Below are positions 43,758 to 52,026 of a stretch of DNA of 64,000 nucleotides, in pieces; the first letter of the stretch is position 1, and each line of letters starts with the position of its first letter. Both the position numbers and the translations under genes were made by a program. Origin of the DNA: an uncultured Christensenellaceae bacterium (GTDB lineage Bacteria > Bacillota > Clostridia > Christensenellales > UBA3700); the NCBI GenBank assembly GCA_944381365.1, contig CALWKW010000005.1:1-64000 (forward strand), read 5' to 3'. The notes under the pieces were generated by a model. The model was not told where the DNA came from and made no database searches. It saw only the letters and a list, made by a program, of their open reading frames with translations.

Positions 43758-44420
43758 ATGGAAAAAACAAACTCAAAAAATATACTTTTCGACCTTGACG
43801 GAACAATACTCGACACTCTTCCCGATTTGTTTGTTTCGGCAAATTATGCTCTCAAAAAACTTGGTTTTCCCGAGCAGACTTTTGAAGATGTAAGAAGAGC
43901 CATAGGACACGGCATAAGAAATCTTTTGAGAGATTTGATGAAATGCAACGATACCGATACTTTGGAAAAATGCAGAATGATTTTTAAAGATTATTATGAC
44001 AAAAACAAAGCGGTGCATACAAGACCTTATGACGGCATGATAGAGCTTGTGCAAAGACTAAAGTCGCAAGGCAATAAAGTCTTTGTGATATCAAACAAAT
44101 ACGATGATGCCGCAAAAGCATTGGTGTATAATTTTTACGGCGATATGTTTGACGGGGTATACGGCAGCAGGGATAATATTCTTCCAAAGCCCGACCGTGC
44201 GATTTTCGATATCGTAGTCGAGGAAAATTCTCTCAATCCTTCAGATTGCATATATGTCGGCGACAGCGAAGTAGACAGAGAATTTGCCGAAAATACGGGT
44301 ATGGATTTTGTGGCTGTATGCTGGGGTTTCAGGACAGAAGAAGAGCTTAGAAAGTGCGGAGCAAAGACAATCGTATCTGATATTTATTCTCTTGAGAACG
44401 AGCTTGAAAAACTCATGTAA
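43758..44420 (+). CDS. HAD-superfamily phosphatase (phosphoglycolate phosphatase-like)
   Basis: 220 residues from the ATG after AAAAGGAAAA. Motifs: NILFDLDGTILDT (motif I with the nucleophile Asp), FVISNKYDDAA (motif II Ser), LPKPDRAIFD (motif III Lys) and YVGDSEVDREFAENTGM (motif IV). A helical cap (about 20-85) marks subclass I, as in Gph, PpaX and beta-phosphoglucomutase. Substrate not determinable. Confidence 0.9.
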   Translation: MEKTNSKNILFDLDGTILDTLPDLFVSANYALKKLGFPEQTFEDVRRAIGHGIRNLLRDLMKCNDTDTLEKCRMIFKDYYDKNKAVHTRPYDGMIELVQRLKSQGNKVFVISNKYDDAAKALVYNFYGDMFDGVYGSRDNILPKPDRAIFDIVVEENSLNPSDCIYVGDSEVDREFAENTGMDFVAVCWGFRTEEELRKCGAKTIVSDIYSLENELEKLM

Positions 44421-44430
44421 TAAACTATAA

Positions 44431-44457
44431 AAAAGACGATTTCTCGTCTTTTTTTAT
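44431..44457 (+). terminator. Terminator after the HAD gene
   Basis: AAAGACGA, loop TTTC, TCGTCTTTTTTT. Confidence 0.85.
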
Positions 44458-44617
44458 TTTGGCAAATCTAAACTTAAAAAAGCATTTTTTTGCAAAAAAT
44501 TTTTTAGAACTCAAAAATTACAATCTTCTAGATTGTGTGATTTTGTCTCAAAAAGCTTTATTTTTTATATAAAAATACACAAAAACTAAAAAAAATTTAA
44601 AATATTTAGCAAAAACA

Positions 44618-44647
44618 TTGATTTTAGTATGCGTTATACAATATAAT
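44618..44647 (+). promoter_or_regulatory. Promoter of the uL15-tailed membrane protein gene
   Basis: TTGATT at 44618-44623, 18-nt spacer, TATAAT at 44642-44647. Confidence 0.6.
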
Positions 44648-44692
44648 ATATTTAAATAACTTAAAAAATACTTAAAGGTGAAGGGGGTTTTT

Positions 44693-47278
44693 ATGAAAAA
44701 AGCCAAGAAAAAAGCCGATATCATAGACCAGTCTTTGGAAACAGCTGTTGCAGAAGAGCAAACTGAACAAAACGCTGTTGCCGAGCCTCAACAAGTCACT
44801 CCCGAAGTCGCTTCCGAATCAGCACCCGAACAGGCTGCTATCGTAAGAGTTCAGGCAGAGGGCAAAAAGGACAAAAAGAGCAAAAAAGACAAGAAGGAAA
44901 AGAAAGACAAAAAAGGCAAAAAACAAGATTTGCAAGATTTGTCTTTGGTGGCTGACGCCCAAGAAAATGCTCAGCCCGAAGAAGAGTCTTCTTCAGAAGT
45001 CGTTGCTCTTGCATCAGACGGCACAGACAATGCTATTGTGCAGGATGAAAATCCTTCTGATGTTGTGTCAGAAGATGGTGCTCAAGCAGCTGACAAACAG
45101 CCCAAGACAAAAAAGAAAAAGCACAACAAAGTAGGATTCTATTTCAGTTCAATCATGAAATTCTACAATCCTATCACATTCTTGCCTATCACTTGTTTGC
45201 TGTATGTGGTATTCTTTGCTGCCGACATCGCTGACGGCAAAGGCATATCTTTCTTCTCAGCACACAAATTGCCTATAATCGTGCTTGTTTCGATTATGGC
45301 GGTAGCTCTTATCGTATGGGGCTTTATCACAATGCGAAGCAAGAGAGTTTGTTCGCTTGACGCATTTTTGCTGATAGGTACGCTGGTAGGCTTTGGTATG
45401 ATTCTCCAATGCGTAATTCTCCAGCACTTCTCGCCTTTCAACGAGCTTGCTATAATGACTATCGCACTTACGGCATTCGTACTTGTATTGATGACGATAA
45501 GAATTGCAATTTTCAAGCCTGTCGTTCAGGAAAATGCAAATGACGCAGTCTATACCGCAAAAAACAAACTTATGATGTATTTCAAGGTAGTTTTCACAAA
45601 GTACGCAGCATTTATCGTTATGCTTGCTTTGATAGGTATTCTGATTATCTATATCGTCACTCAGTCTCCTATGCTCGAAAGCTTTGAATATATCGCTAAA
45701 GATATCGAAGTAGTAGTGACGGCAGCATTCGCAGGTGCAGCAATCGTAATGATGGTTATATCTCTTTTCATAAGACTCGTAAGAGGTAGAGCAAACCTTG
45801 TTGACTGCATGCCTTACATATTCGTAATTGTTGCAATCGGTACATTGTTGTATTATTTTATCAGCAATATTTTTATGTATCTGTACTTGGCTATCGCTTG
45901 CGGAATCATCGGTATTTTGTGGCTCATACTTTGTCAGTACACACTCAAGATGTCGATTTACAAGAAGGATACCAAAGCACATGTCGTAATAAACAAACCC
46001 GAAAGCCATGACGAAGAGCCTCAGGAAGAAATCGAAGAGCCCACAGACGATGAGCCTGTATATGAGCCTATCGAAGAACCCAAGGATGACGAACCTGTCT
46101 ATGAGCCCATTGAGGAGCCTAAGGACGAAGAGCCTGTCGCAGAACCTTTGGAAGAGCCTGTCGAGGAGCCTATTGAAGAACCTATTGAGGAACCTCAGGA
46201 CGAACCCGTAGTAGAGCCTTTGGCAGAAGAAGCGGCAGAACCTGTCGAGGAGCCCGTAGAAGAAGCAATCGCAGAGCCTCAGGAAGAGCCCAAGCAGGAG
46301 CCGGTAGTACAGACTATCGTACATGTCATTGAAGAACACAAGGACGATGACGACAGCGAAATAAACGAAAGACTTGCCAATATCGAAAACAACCTTGTTG
46401 CTCTTATGAACCAAAGAGACGAAGAAGACGATGACGAAGAAGAGGATGAGGAAGAAGAGGAAGATATCACCGCAATCAAGAGCGTAAGACCTAGAATGAC
46501 ATTCATGACCAAGCTCAGACTTGCAAGCGATGATCTCAAGACCTTCTATACAGAAATCAAAAACGAATTGTTGTCTTATGGATTCAGAAACAGAATAAGC
46601 AAGACAAAAGAAAACTTCAATCACAGCCGTGATACAAAAGCAAGACTTGTCATCAACGGCAAGACAATGAAGTTGTATCTCGCACTCGATCCCGCATCTT
46701 TGGATGAAAAGTATTATCACCACAAAGACATGAGCGAGAAGAAGGGCGTGGCAGAAATACCTACAATGATGCCTGTAAGATCAAAACTCGCTGTCAAGAA
46801 AGCAAAAGAGCTTATCACCAAGTTGGCAGAAAGCTGTCAGCTCGAGAAGAAGCCTAGATACAAGACAAAGGACTTCAGCGAAGAATTGTCTTCAGAGGGT
46901 ATGACCTTGACAGAGAGAAAGGGTTATGGATATCTTGTAAGAGATTCTATCACTTTAGAGCAAGCCCAACAGCTTCCCGATGAACTTGCAGAACAGCTCG
47001 CTGATGTATATACCGAAGAAAACAAGTTCATGAGATTTATCAAGACGACAGTATCGCTTGACGATATCGTAGGACAGTTTGATGACGGCGATGTAGTGAC
47101 AATCGATTCTATAAGAGAAGGTGGCATAGGTGTTCAGAATGCCAACTATCTGATTATCGAAGACGGTCAAGTTGTCAACAAAAAACTCAAGGTATATGTA
47201 GACGAGATTACTCCCAATGCGGTTAAGATGATAGCATTGGCTGGCGGTGAGGTTTATCGTATCTGGCGTAAACGCTAA
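44693..47278 (+). CDS. Large membrane protein with acidic PEEP repeats and a uL15-like C-terminal domain
   Basis: 861 residues, no named family. Order: Ala/Glu/Gln-rich head with a KKDKK block (1-145); about six membrane helices (about 155-425); an acidic Pro-Glu linker with EEPKDDEPVYEPI-type repeats (about 430-560) and a DEEDDDEEED run; a basic globular part with two repeats of a K-x-YLALDP / VKKAKELI type (about 590-735); and a last 75 residues with VSLDDI...GDVVTIDSI, GIGVQNANY and KKLKVYVDEITPNAVKMIALAGGEV. That last pattern follows the C-terminal half of ribosomal protein uL15 (KKLTVKA..FS.SA...IEAAGG). Could tether or mimic ribosomal contacts at the membrane; inference only. Confidence 0.8.
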   Translation: MKKAKKKADIIDQSLETAVAEEQTEQNAVAEPQQVTPEVASESAPEQAAIVRVQAEGKKDKKSKKDKKEKKDKKGKKQDLQDLSLVADAQENAQPEEESSSEVVALASDGTDNAIVQDENPSDVVSEDGAQAADKQPKTKKKKHNKVGFYFSSIMKFYNPITFLPITCLLYVVFFAADIADGKGISFFSAHKLPIIVLVSIMAVALIVWGFITMRSKRVCSLDAFLLIGTLVGFGMILQCVILQHFSPFNELAIMTIALTAFVLVLMTIRIAIFKPVVQENANDAVYTAKNKLMMYFKVVFTKYAAFIVMLALIGILIIYIVTQSPMLESFEYIAKDIEVVVTAAFAGAAIVMMVISLFIRLVRGRANLVDCMPYIFVIVAIGTLLYYFISNIFMYLYLAIACGIIGILWLILCQYTLKMSIYKKDTKAHVVINKPESHDEEPQEEIEEPTDDEPVYEPIEEPKDDEPVYEPIEEPKDEEPVAEPLEEPVEEPIEEPIEEPQDEPVVEPLAEEAAEPVEEPVEEAIAEPQEEPKQEPVVQTIVHVIEEHKDDDDSEINERLANIENNLVALMNQRDEEDDDEEEDEEEEEDITAIKSVRPRMTFMTKLRLASDDLKTFYTEIKNELLSYGFRNRISKTKENFNHSRDTKARLVINGKTMKLYLALDPASLDEKYYHHKDMSEKKGVAEIPTMMPVRSKLAVKKAKELITKLAESCQLEKKPRYKTKDFSEELSSEGMTLTERKGYGYLVRDSITLEQAQQLPDELAEQLADVYTEENKFMRFIKTTVSLDDIVGQFDDGDVVTIDSIREGGIGVQNANYLIIEDGQVVNKKLKVYVDEITPNAVKMIALAGGEVYRIWRKR

Positions 47279-47280
47279 GG

Positions 47281-47406
47281 GTCGCCGTTGTATATCGGCA
47301 CACCTTTGCGAATTTTAGGAACGCCCCTCGCCATCGAGTACAAAAGTACACTCAGGTTCGGGACAACCGCTAAAAATTCGCAAAATCGCCCCAATCTCCG
47401 TTCGCT
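47281..47406 (+). repeat. Dispersed hairpin repeat, copy H
   Basis: Begins 2 bases after the upstream stop. The 5' end is GCCGTTGTATATCGGCACACC as in copies B and I but the 3' end is of the CGTTCGC type, so it looks mosaic. The centre is GAGTAC-AAAA-GTACACTC, i.e. a different but still paired stem. Arms CTTTGCGAATTTTA and TAAAAATTCGCAAAAT pair. Confidence 0.85.
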
Positions 47407-47419
47407 TACCACGACAATG

Positions 47420-47453
47420 GAAAAAGTCCGCAGGCAAAAGCCTTGCGGACTTT
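47420..47453 (+). repeat. 34-bp direct repeat / terminator, left copy
   Basis: AAAAAGTCCGCAGG ... CCTTGCGGACTTT; identical over 34 bp to 48406-48439. It forms an AAAGTCCGCA / TGCGGACTTT hairpin. Confidence 0.85.
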
Positions 47454-47460
47454 AACTTTA

Positions 47461-47525
47461 TGTCGGGTTCGCTCTATACCGACCAAACGAAATGGTGTAT
47501 ATCTAAGATATAACCATTTGTCGGT
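47461..47525 (+). repeat. 65-bp structured element, copy 2
   Basis: Nearly identical to 783-846. Here the inner stem is longer: AAATGGT-G-TATATCT pairs with AGATATA-ACCATTT. ACCGAC again has two possible partners. Confidence 0.78.
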
Positions 47526-47598
47526 GCTATCTCAAAAAGATAATAAATAAGATTTTAATAGTCTTAAAGAGTAATTGTTGAAGCAAAATAATAAAAAT

Positions 47599-47634
47599 AC
47601 CACTCTTTGTCATTATGCAGAGAGTGGTTTTTTT
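47599..47634 (+). terminator. CCACTCT-type terminator
   Basis: ACCACTCT...GCAGAGAGTGGTTTTTTT, the same sequence type as the terminators attached to hairpin copies C and near D. Confidence 0.8.
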
Positions 47635-47797
47635 ATGGTGCACACAGAAAAGATAAAAATTGATATAATTTTTCAACGGCTAAACACTCAAATAGTTGTA
47701 TTGTATATTTTATAAGACAATTCATATTTATCATTAAAAGGTTTGTAGCAATTCATTAAAAGTATAATTCATTTTGTCAAAATTTTCTTTGACTATA

Positions 47798-47826
47798 TTG
47801 ACAGATAGAAAACTATATGTGATAAT
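47798..47826 (+). promoter_or_regulatory. Promoter of the island lipoprotein gene
   Basis: TTGACA at 47798-47803, 17-nt spacer, GATAAT at 47821-47826. Confidence 0.7.
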
Positions 47827-47901
47827 GAATATAAATAAGAGGTATATTATTTCTGAATTAATTTTTTATACAAAAATCTTATTACTAGGAGTGTATAAAT
47901 T

Positions 47902-48312
47902 ATGAATAAGAATAAGATAGTAATAATTTTGATTGTAATAATGACATTGACGTTATCACTTATGATGGCAGGCTGTTCTGATTATGGTTATTCATTCCAT
48001 TATAGAGTAGTAGATGGAAACGGTGAAATTAAGGCTGAAACTAATTTTGAGGAATATTCTTACTTATGTAATGAGTGCGAGTATTGCGAATTAGATTGTC
48101 CTGAAGGGTCTCGTGTTATTCCTACATTAGGCAATAAAAAAGGTAGTTGTGCTATCACTTTTTTAGCAATACCTGACGAAGGCTATCAAGTAAAAGAGTG
48201 GCTATATAATGGTAAAGTAGTTGAAGGTAACAAAACGAATACATATACGGCTATAGTTACTAGTGAAGATAACTACAACGGAGTAATCGAAGTGGTATTT
48301 GAAAAGATATAG
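47902..48312 (+). CDS. Small AT-rich lipoprotein with a C-terminal beta repeat
   Basis: 136 residues. Signal peptide with lipobox MAGC at about 22-25. A cysteine cluster follows (CNECEYCELDC, about 56-66). The last 55 residues (IPDEGYQVKEWLYNGKVVEGN ... VIEVVFEK, broken here) match the general pattern of InlB-B / Listeria-Bacteroides-type beta repeats found in Gram-positive surface proteins. Codon use is much more AT-rich than the neighbouring genes. It sits alone inside the segment bounded by 34-bp direct repeats and is followed by a recombinase scrap, all signs of acquisition. Confidence 0.75.
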   Translation: MNKNKIVIILIVIMTLTLSLMMAGCSDYGYSFHYRVVDGNGEIKAETNFEEYSYLCNECEYCELDCPEGSRVIPTLGNKKGSCAITFLAIPDEGYQVKEWLYNGKVVEGNKTNTYTAIVTSEDNYNGVIEVVFEKI

Positions 48313-48341
48313 GGGAATAATTAAATATAATTCGGGGACAA

Positions 48342-48393
48342 AATAAAAGAATTATCCCACTTGATTCAAGTCGCTTACGAAGATAAAGTAAAA
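48342..48393 (+). pseudogene. Remnant of a large serine recombinase gene
   Basis: About 52 bp matching bases 253-304 of the recombinase at the window start with only a handful of differences. In frame it reads IKELSHLIQVAYEDKVK, against IEELSRLIQVAYEDRVK. No start, stop or remaining domains; the flanking sequence does not match. Confidence 0.85.
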
Positions 48394-48405
48394 GTCGGAA
48401 AACAA

Positions 48406-48439
48406 GAAAAAGTCCGCAGGCAAAAGCCTTGCGGACTTT
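48406..48439 (+). repeat. 34-bp direct repeat / terminator, right copy
   Basis: Identical to 47420-47453. The two copies are 986 bases apart and enclose the lipoprotein gene, the 65-bp element and the recombinase remnant. Confidence 0.85.
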
Positions 48440-48525
48440 GTTTTTAAAAAAGGTTTTATTTTTATCTATATGTGCATAGATTTATGTCAGTGAATAGCGG
48501 CTTTTAAAAAAATCAAAAATGGGTA

Positions 48526-48554
48526 TTGACATTAAGCTTTTTTTAAGTTAGAAT
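48526..48554 (+). promoter_or_regulatory. Promoter and leader hairpin of the membrane protein gene
   Basis: TTGACA at 48526-48531, 17-nt spacer, TAGAAT at 48549-48554. The leader holds an AGGTGG / CCACCT hairpin (about 48569-48595) and then TAGGAGG. Confidence 0.82.
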
Positions 48555-48637
48555 AAAGATGTGGATTTAGGTGGACCTGCTATCAGTATGCCACCTTTTC
48601 TTATATCAAAAATTTTTAGACTTAGGAGGTTTTTCTT

Positions 48638-49177
48638 ATGGCAAAGAAAAAAAAGGCCGGCATTAAAGTGTTTACTTGGATTATGATTGCTTTTATGGCA
48701 GTAGGTTTGGTACTCACCGTGGTAGGTATTTTTACTGATTGGACTACTACAAAAGGCGAGGCAATCGGAGGTATTGTAAGTACAGAAGGCAATACCACAT
48801 TGCAGGATTATTTTGACCAACAAAAAGACAGCGTAGAGCTTTTGGGTGAGGAAAAAGGCAAGATAGAATATTTTGATGCTACTTATGCTTTTGCTTGGCT
48901 TGCTTTGATTGGTTCGGCAGTAGCTTTGGCAGGTTATTTGCTTGGCGGTTTGCTCAAACTCAATCTCTTTAAGACTATCGGTATGCTCGGCGGTATCGTA
49001 GCATTGCTCACAGGTGTTTTGACAGCTATATTTACATATATGATGTGCAAAGAGCTCAGTGCAGATGCAGGTATCGTAGGCTCTGTCACCACAACATTGG
49101 CAGTAGGCTGCTATCTTACAATGATTGGCGGTATCGTAAGCGGCGGCAGTGCAATAGTCGCAAAATTGAAAAAATAG
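48638..49177 (+). CDS. Small four-helix membrane protein of unknown function
   Basis: 179 residues behind AGGAGG. Four hydrophobic helices at about 10-32, 83-105, 112-134 and 146-172; between the first and second lies an outer loop of about 50 residues with charged sequence (DYFDQQKDSVELLGEEKGK). Lys-rich at both ends. Not recognised. Monocistronic with its own strong promoter and terminator. Confidence 0.75.
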   Translation: MAKKKKAGIKVFTWIMIAFMAVGLVLTVVGIFTDWTTTKGEAIGGIVSTEGNTTLQDYFDQQKDSVELLGEEKGKIEYFDATYAFAWLALIGSAVALAGYLLGGLLKLNLFKTIGMLGGIVALLTGVLTAIFTYMMCKELSADAGIVGSVTTTLAVGCYLTMIGGIVSGGSAIVAKLKK

Positions 49178-49202
49178 TACACACACAAACCCTTATAAAA
49201 AA

Positions 49203-49233
49203 TCGCACAGTTTTTAATCTGTGCGGTTTTTTA
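49203..49233 (+). terminator. Terminator after the four-helix protein gene
   Basis: CGCACAG / CTGTGCG stem followed by TTTTTT. Confidence 0.85.
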
Positions 49234-49369
49234 TTTACAAGCTATTTTATACTTTATAAAATTTAGACATTCTGTTATTTGATATAAATCTTGATTTCTT
49301 TATCGTGTTTATAGAACAAGGCAATATAATACAGCCTTTTGATAAATTTTTATTTACGGCGATAAAAAA

Positions 49370-50098
49370 TTATATATTCAAATATTGTTTGATAGTTTTT
49401 GAGATTATCTTATATCCCTTGTCATTGATATGCAAGCCGTCCATAGTAAGATCTTTGTCGAGATTGCCTTCGCTGTCTACGAGCAGTCTGTGAATGTCCA
49501 AAAATTTTGCATTATACTTTTGACATATATCAGGCAACAATGAATTGACTATGAGTATATCGCTGTTTTTCCTGTTTTTTACCGCATTGAGAAAAGGCGG
49601 TTTTTTGTAGGGATTGACAGGATATACAGATTGTACAATGACTTTACATTTAGGCAAAGCCGTATATATTTTTTCTAGTATTTTATCTATATTATCGGCT
49701 ACCGTCTGAGGACTCGAGCCATGTCCCAAATCGTTTGTTCCGCCCAAATAGACTATGGTAGAAGGTCGGATATTTATGACATTGTTTTCGACTCTGTTGA
49801 GCATTCCTTTGGTGGTATCGCCGGATATGCCTCGGTTGTAAGTTTCTATCTCGGGATAATATTTATCAAGGTCGCAACATTCTGTGATAGAATCTCCGAA
49901 AAAAACAGTCCTGCCGTATTCTGCCGTTTTGTTTTCTTCGGCATATCTTTCTGCCTTTGCACTTTGATCTCTCAGCATTGTAGACATATTGTTGCCGTAA
50001 GCATCGTAATACACAAAAAAGATTATCATCACGGTCGTGATGACTGACACATAAAAACATATTATTGAATTAAAAATTTTTCTGTAATATATGCCCAT
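49370..50098 (-). CDS. Membrane-anchored SGNH/GDSL-family hydrolase
   Basis: 242 residues with one N-terminal membrane helix (about 10-31). Block I FFGDSITE (S70), block II GISGD (Gly, about 91), block III GGTND (119-123) and block V DGLHIND (Asp/His, about 217-223). Such enzymes are esterases or acyltransferases of peptidoglycan or glycans; the anchored form would face outwards. Single gene. Confidence 0.88.
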   Translation of the reverse strand: MGIYYRKIFNSIICFYVSVITTVMIIFFVYYDAYGNNMSTMLRDQSAKAERYAEENKTAEYGRTVFFGDSITECCDLDKYYPEIETYNRGISGDTTKGMLNRVENNVINIRPSTIVYLGGTNDLGHGSSPQTVADNIDKILEKIYTALPKCKVIVQSVYPVNPYKKPPFLNAVKNRKNSDILIVNSLLPDICQKYNAKFLDIHRLLVDSEGNLDKDLTMDGLHINDKGYKIISKTIKQYLNI

Positions 50099-50291
50099 AT
50101 TTTCTTATCTTTTGATTTGTGTCTTATTACAAATTATTATATCACTACAAAAATTGTATGTAAAGTATAGAGAGTTTGTTGTTGTCAATAAAATTATTTT
50201 CAAATTTATAATAATGGCAAAGCCTGACTATTTATTGCAAATTGAATATTATATATGATATATTTATATTATAAATAATTTTGGAGGAATT

Positions 50292-51098
50292 ATGGCAAAA
50301 TTGTATTTGGTAGGTACGCCTATCGGCAATCTCGGCGATATAAGTATGCGAGCATTGGATACCTTGAGAAGTGTCGATGCGATTGCCTGCGAAGATACCC
50401 GCCATTCTCTCAAGTTGCTCAATTATTATGACATCAAAAAGCCTCTTTTTGCATGTCACAAATTCAATGAAAAAAGAAGTATAGACACTATCTATGCCAT
50501 GCTCGAAGAGGGCAAAGACATTGCTCTTATTACAGACGCAGGCATGCCTGCCGTATCTGACCCGGGAGCTGTCGTGGTGGAGGGCCTAAGACAAAAAGGA
50601 GCGGATATCACCGTTGTCCCCGGAGCCACCGCACTTACTTCTGCCATAGCATTGAGCGGTATTTGTCAGCCGGTATTTACCTTTATAGGTTTTTTGCCTC
50701 AGAAGACAAAAGAGAGGGACGCACTTGTTTTGCCTTTTAAGAATATTACCACATCGCTGGTTTTTTACAGCTCTCCTTATGATATCAACAAGGATATACA
50801 ATATCTTTATTCAAGGCTTGGGGACAGAGTATTGCACATAGTGAGAGAAATCACAAAAATTCACGAACAGCATATTCTCACCACTCTAAAGGAAGGCGAG
50901 CAAGAAGAGCCGAAAGGCGAATATGTGCTCATTGTCGAATGCGGAGAAGTAGTAGAGCAAAAACCCGAGGGCAGTATCAGCGACCAGCTTTTAGAATTAA
51001 TCAAAAACGGCATGGACAAAAAGACGGCTATAAAACAAGTGGCAAAAGCCAACAATCTCACAAAAGACGAAGTATATAAGATTGCAATAAATCTCTAG
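50292..51098 (+). CDS. rsmI: 16S rRNA (cytidine-1402-2'-O)-methyltransferase
   Basis: 268 residues, normal length. Tetrapyrrole-methylase fold: LVGTPIGNLGDIS (6-18), ACEDTRHSLKLLNYY (about 33-47), ITDAGMPAVSDPG (about 80-92) and VPGATALTSAIALSG (about 106-120). Methylates the ribose of C1402 in 16S rRNA. A TetR gene follows after 10 bases. Confidence 0.95.
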   Translation: MAKLYLVGTPIGNLGDISMRALDTLRSVDAIACEDTRHSLKLLNYYDIKKPLFACHKFNEKRSIDTIYAMLEEGKDIALITDAGMPAVSDPGAVVVEGLRQKGADITVVPGATALTSAIALSGICQPVFTFIGFLPQKTKERDALVLPFKNITTSLVFYSSPYDINKDIQYLYSRLGDRVLHIVREITKIHEQHILTTLKEGEQEEPKGEYVLIVECGEVVEQKPEGSISDQLLELIKNGMDKKTAIKQVAKANNLTKDEVYKIAINL

Positions 51099-51108
51099 AA
51101 GGTGTCAA

Positions 51109-51705
51109 ATGAAACAGAAAAAGAGTGAATACAGCAGTGCTTTAAGGTCGAGAAAACTGATAAAGAATGCTTTCAGCGAGCTTTTGCAAAGCAAGGATTT
51201 TGAGGAAATATCCGTCACCGAAGTGGTCAATGTCGCAGGTATCAACAGGGGTACTTTTTATGCTCATTACAACAATATGACGGAAGTATTGGGCGAGATA
51301 GAAAAAGAAGTGGCAGACGGCATAGTAAATATGTTTGTATCCTATCAGGAAAGCATTATGGAAAATCCTACGCCTTTTCTCAAAAGCATTGCCGAGTTTT
51401 TGCAAAAGGATTTTGATTTTTACAAAAGACTTATTTGTGCCAATGTAGGAAGCCACTTTATCGACAGACTCAAAGAAGTCTTTATAAGTGCCGTGACAGG
51501 GGATAATCAAAGAATATTGCACATAAAAGATATGCGTACTTTTGCCGTAATCGTAAGGTTTTATACAAACGGTTTTGCAAGCATGTATGAAGATGTCTTC
51601 AGGGGCATACTCAAGATAAGTCTTAATGAACTTGCCGAAATCATAGGCGATATAGTGTCGATAGGTTTTGAGGGATATACATTGGAAAACGCAAACAAAA
51701 TATAA
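51109..51705 (+). CDS. TetR/AcrR-family transcriptional regulator
   Basis: 198 residues. N-terminal HTH of TetR type: LIKNAFSELLQSKDFEEISVTEVVNVAGINRGTFYAHYNN (about 18-57, GTFYAHY being the recognition helix). The C-terminal ligand domain is of the TetR_C_33-like group. Co-transcribed with rsmI (10-base gap). Target and ligand unknown. Confidence 0.9.
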   Translation: MKQKKSEYSSALRSRKLIKNAFSELLQSKDFEEISVTEVVNVAGINRGTFYAHYNNMTEVLGEIEKEVADGIVNMFVSYQESIMENPTPFLKSIAEFLQKDFDFYKRLICANVGSHFIDRLKEVFISAVTGDNQRILHIKDMRTFAVIVRFYTNGFASMYEDVFRGILKISLNELAEIIGDIVSIGFEGYTLENANKI

Positions 51706-51748
51706 TAAGCTAATTTATTTGTATTTATATCAGATTTATTAGGTATTA

Positions 51749-51775
51749 AAAAAGCACCGAAAGGTGCTTTTTTTG
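51749..51775 (+). terminator. Terminator after the TetR gene
   Basis: AAAAGCACC, loop GAAA, GGTGCTTTTTTT. The rest of the gap 51706-52026 is AT-rich with only the promoter at 51993. Confidence 0.88.
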
Positions 51776-51992
51776 TGCAATTTTATATTGCTTATTATAC
51801 AAACAACTATCTTTAGTAGTTTGTTTTCCATATCAAAGAATTTGGTTTTCGTCTAAGGTTTTTTCCCTATTGAATTTGCATAGACAATATACAATATTTT
51901 TTTGCTATGGTCAAGAAAAATCAGCCAAAAACCATATTTTTCGATCATATATTTTACTCAAGGAAAGCAAAAATTTTTGGATATCCAAATCC

Positions 51993-52020
51993 TTGATAAA
52001 AGGCAATTTTGTGATATACT
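51993..52020 (+). promoter_or_regulatory. Promoter giving a leaderless transcript
   Basis: TTGATA at 51993-51998, 16-nt spacer, TATACT at 52015-52020. The ATG of the radical SAM gene is only 6 bases beyond the -10 box and no Shine-Dalgarno sequence exists. Confidence 0.65.
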
Positions 52021-52026
52021 TAATCT

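Noticed and set aside
45257..46723. 488-codon open frame antisense to the uL15-tailed gene
   Set aside because: Produced by the repetitive acidic linker read backwards; no start signal and no recognisable domain.
47420..47453. 34-bp direct repeats taken as tyrosine-recombinase att sites
   Set aside because: No tRNA target or tyrosine integrase is seen and the sequence is a plain terminator hairpin; kept only as a possible boundary of a serine-recombinase-related island.
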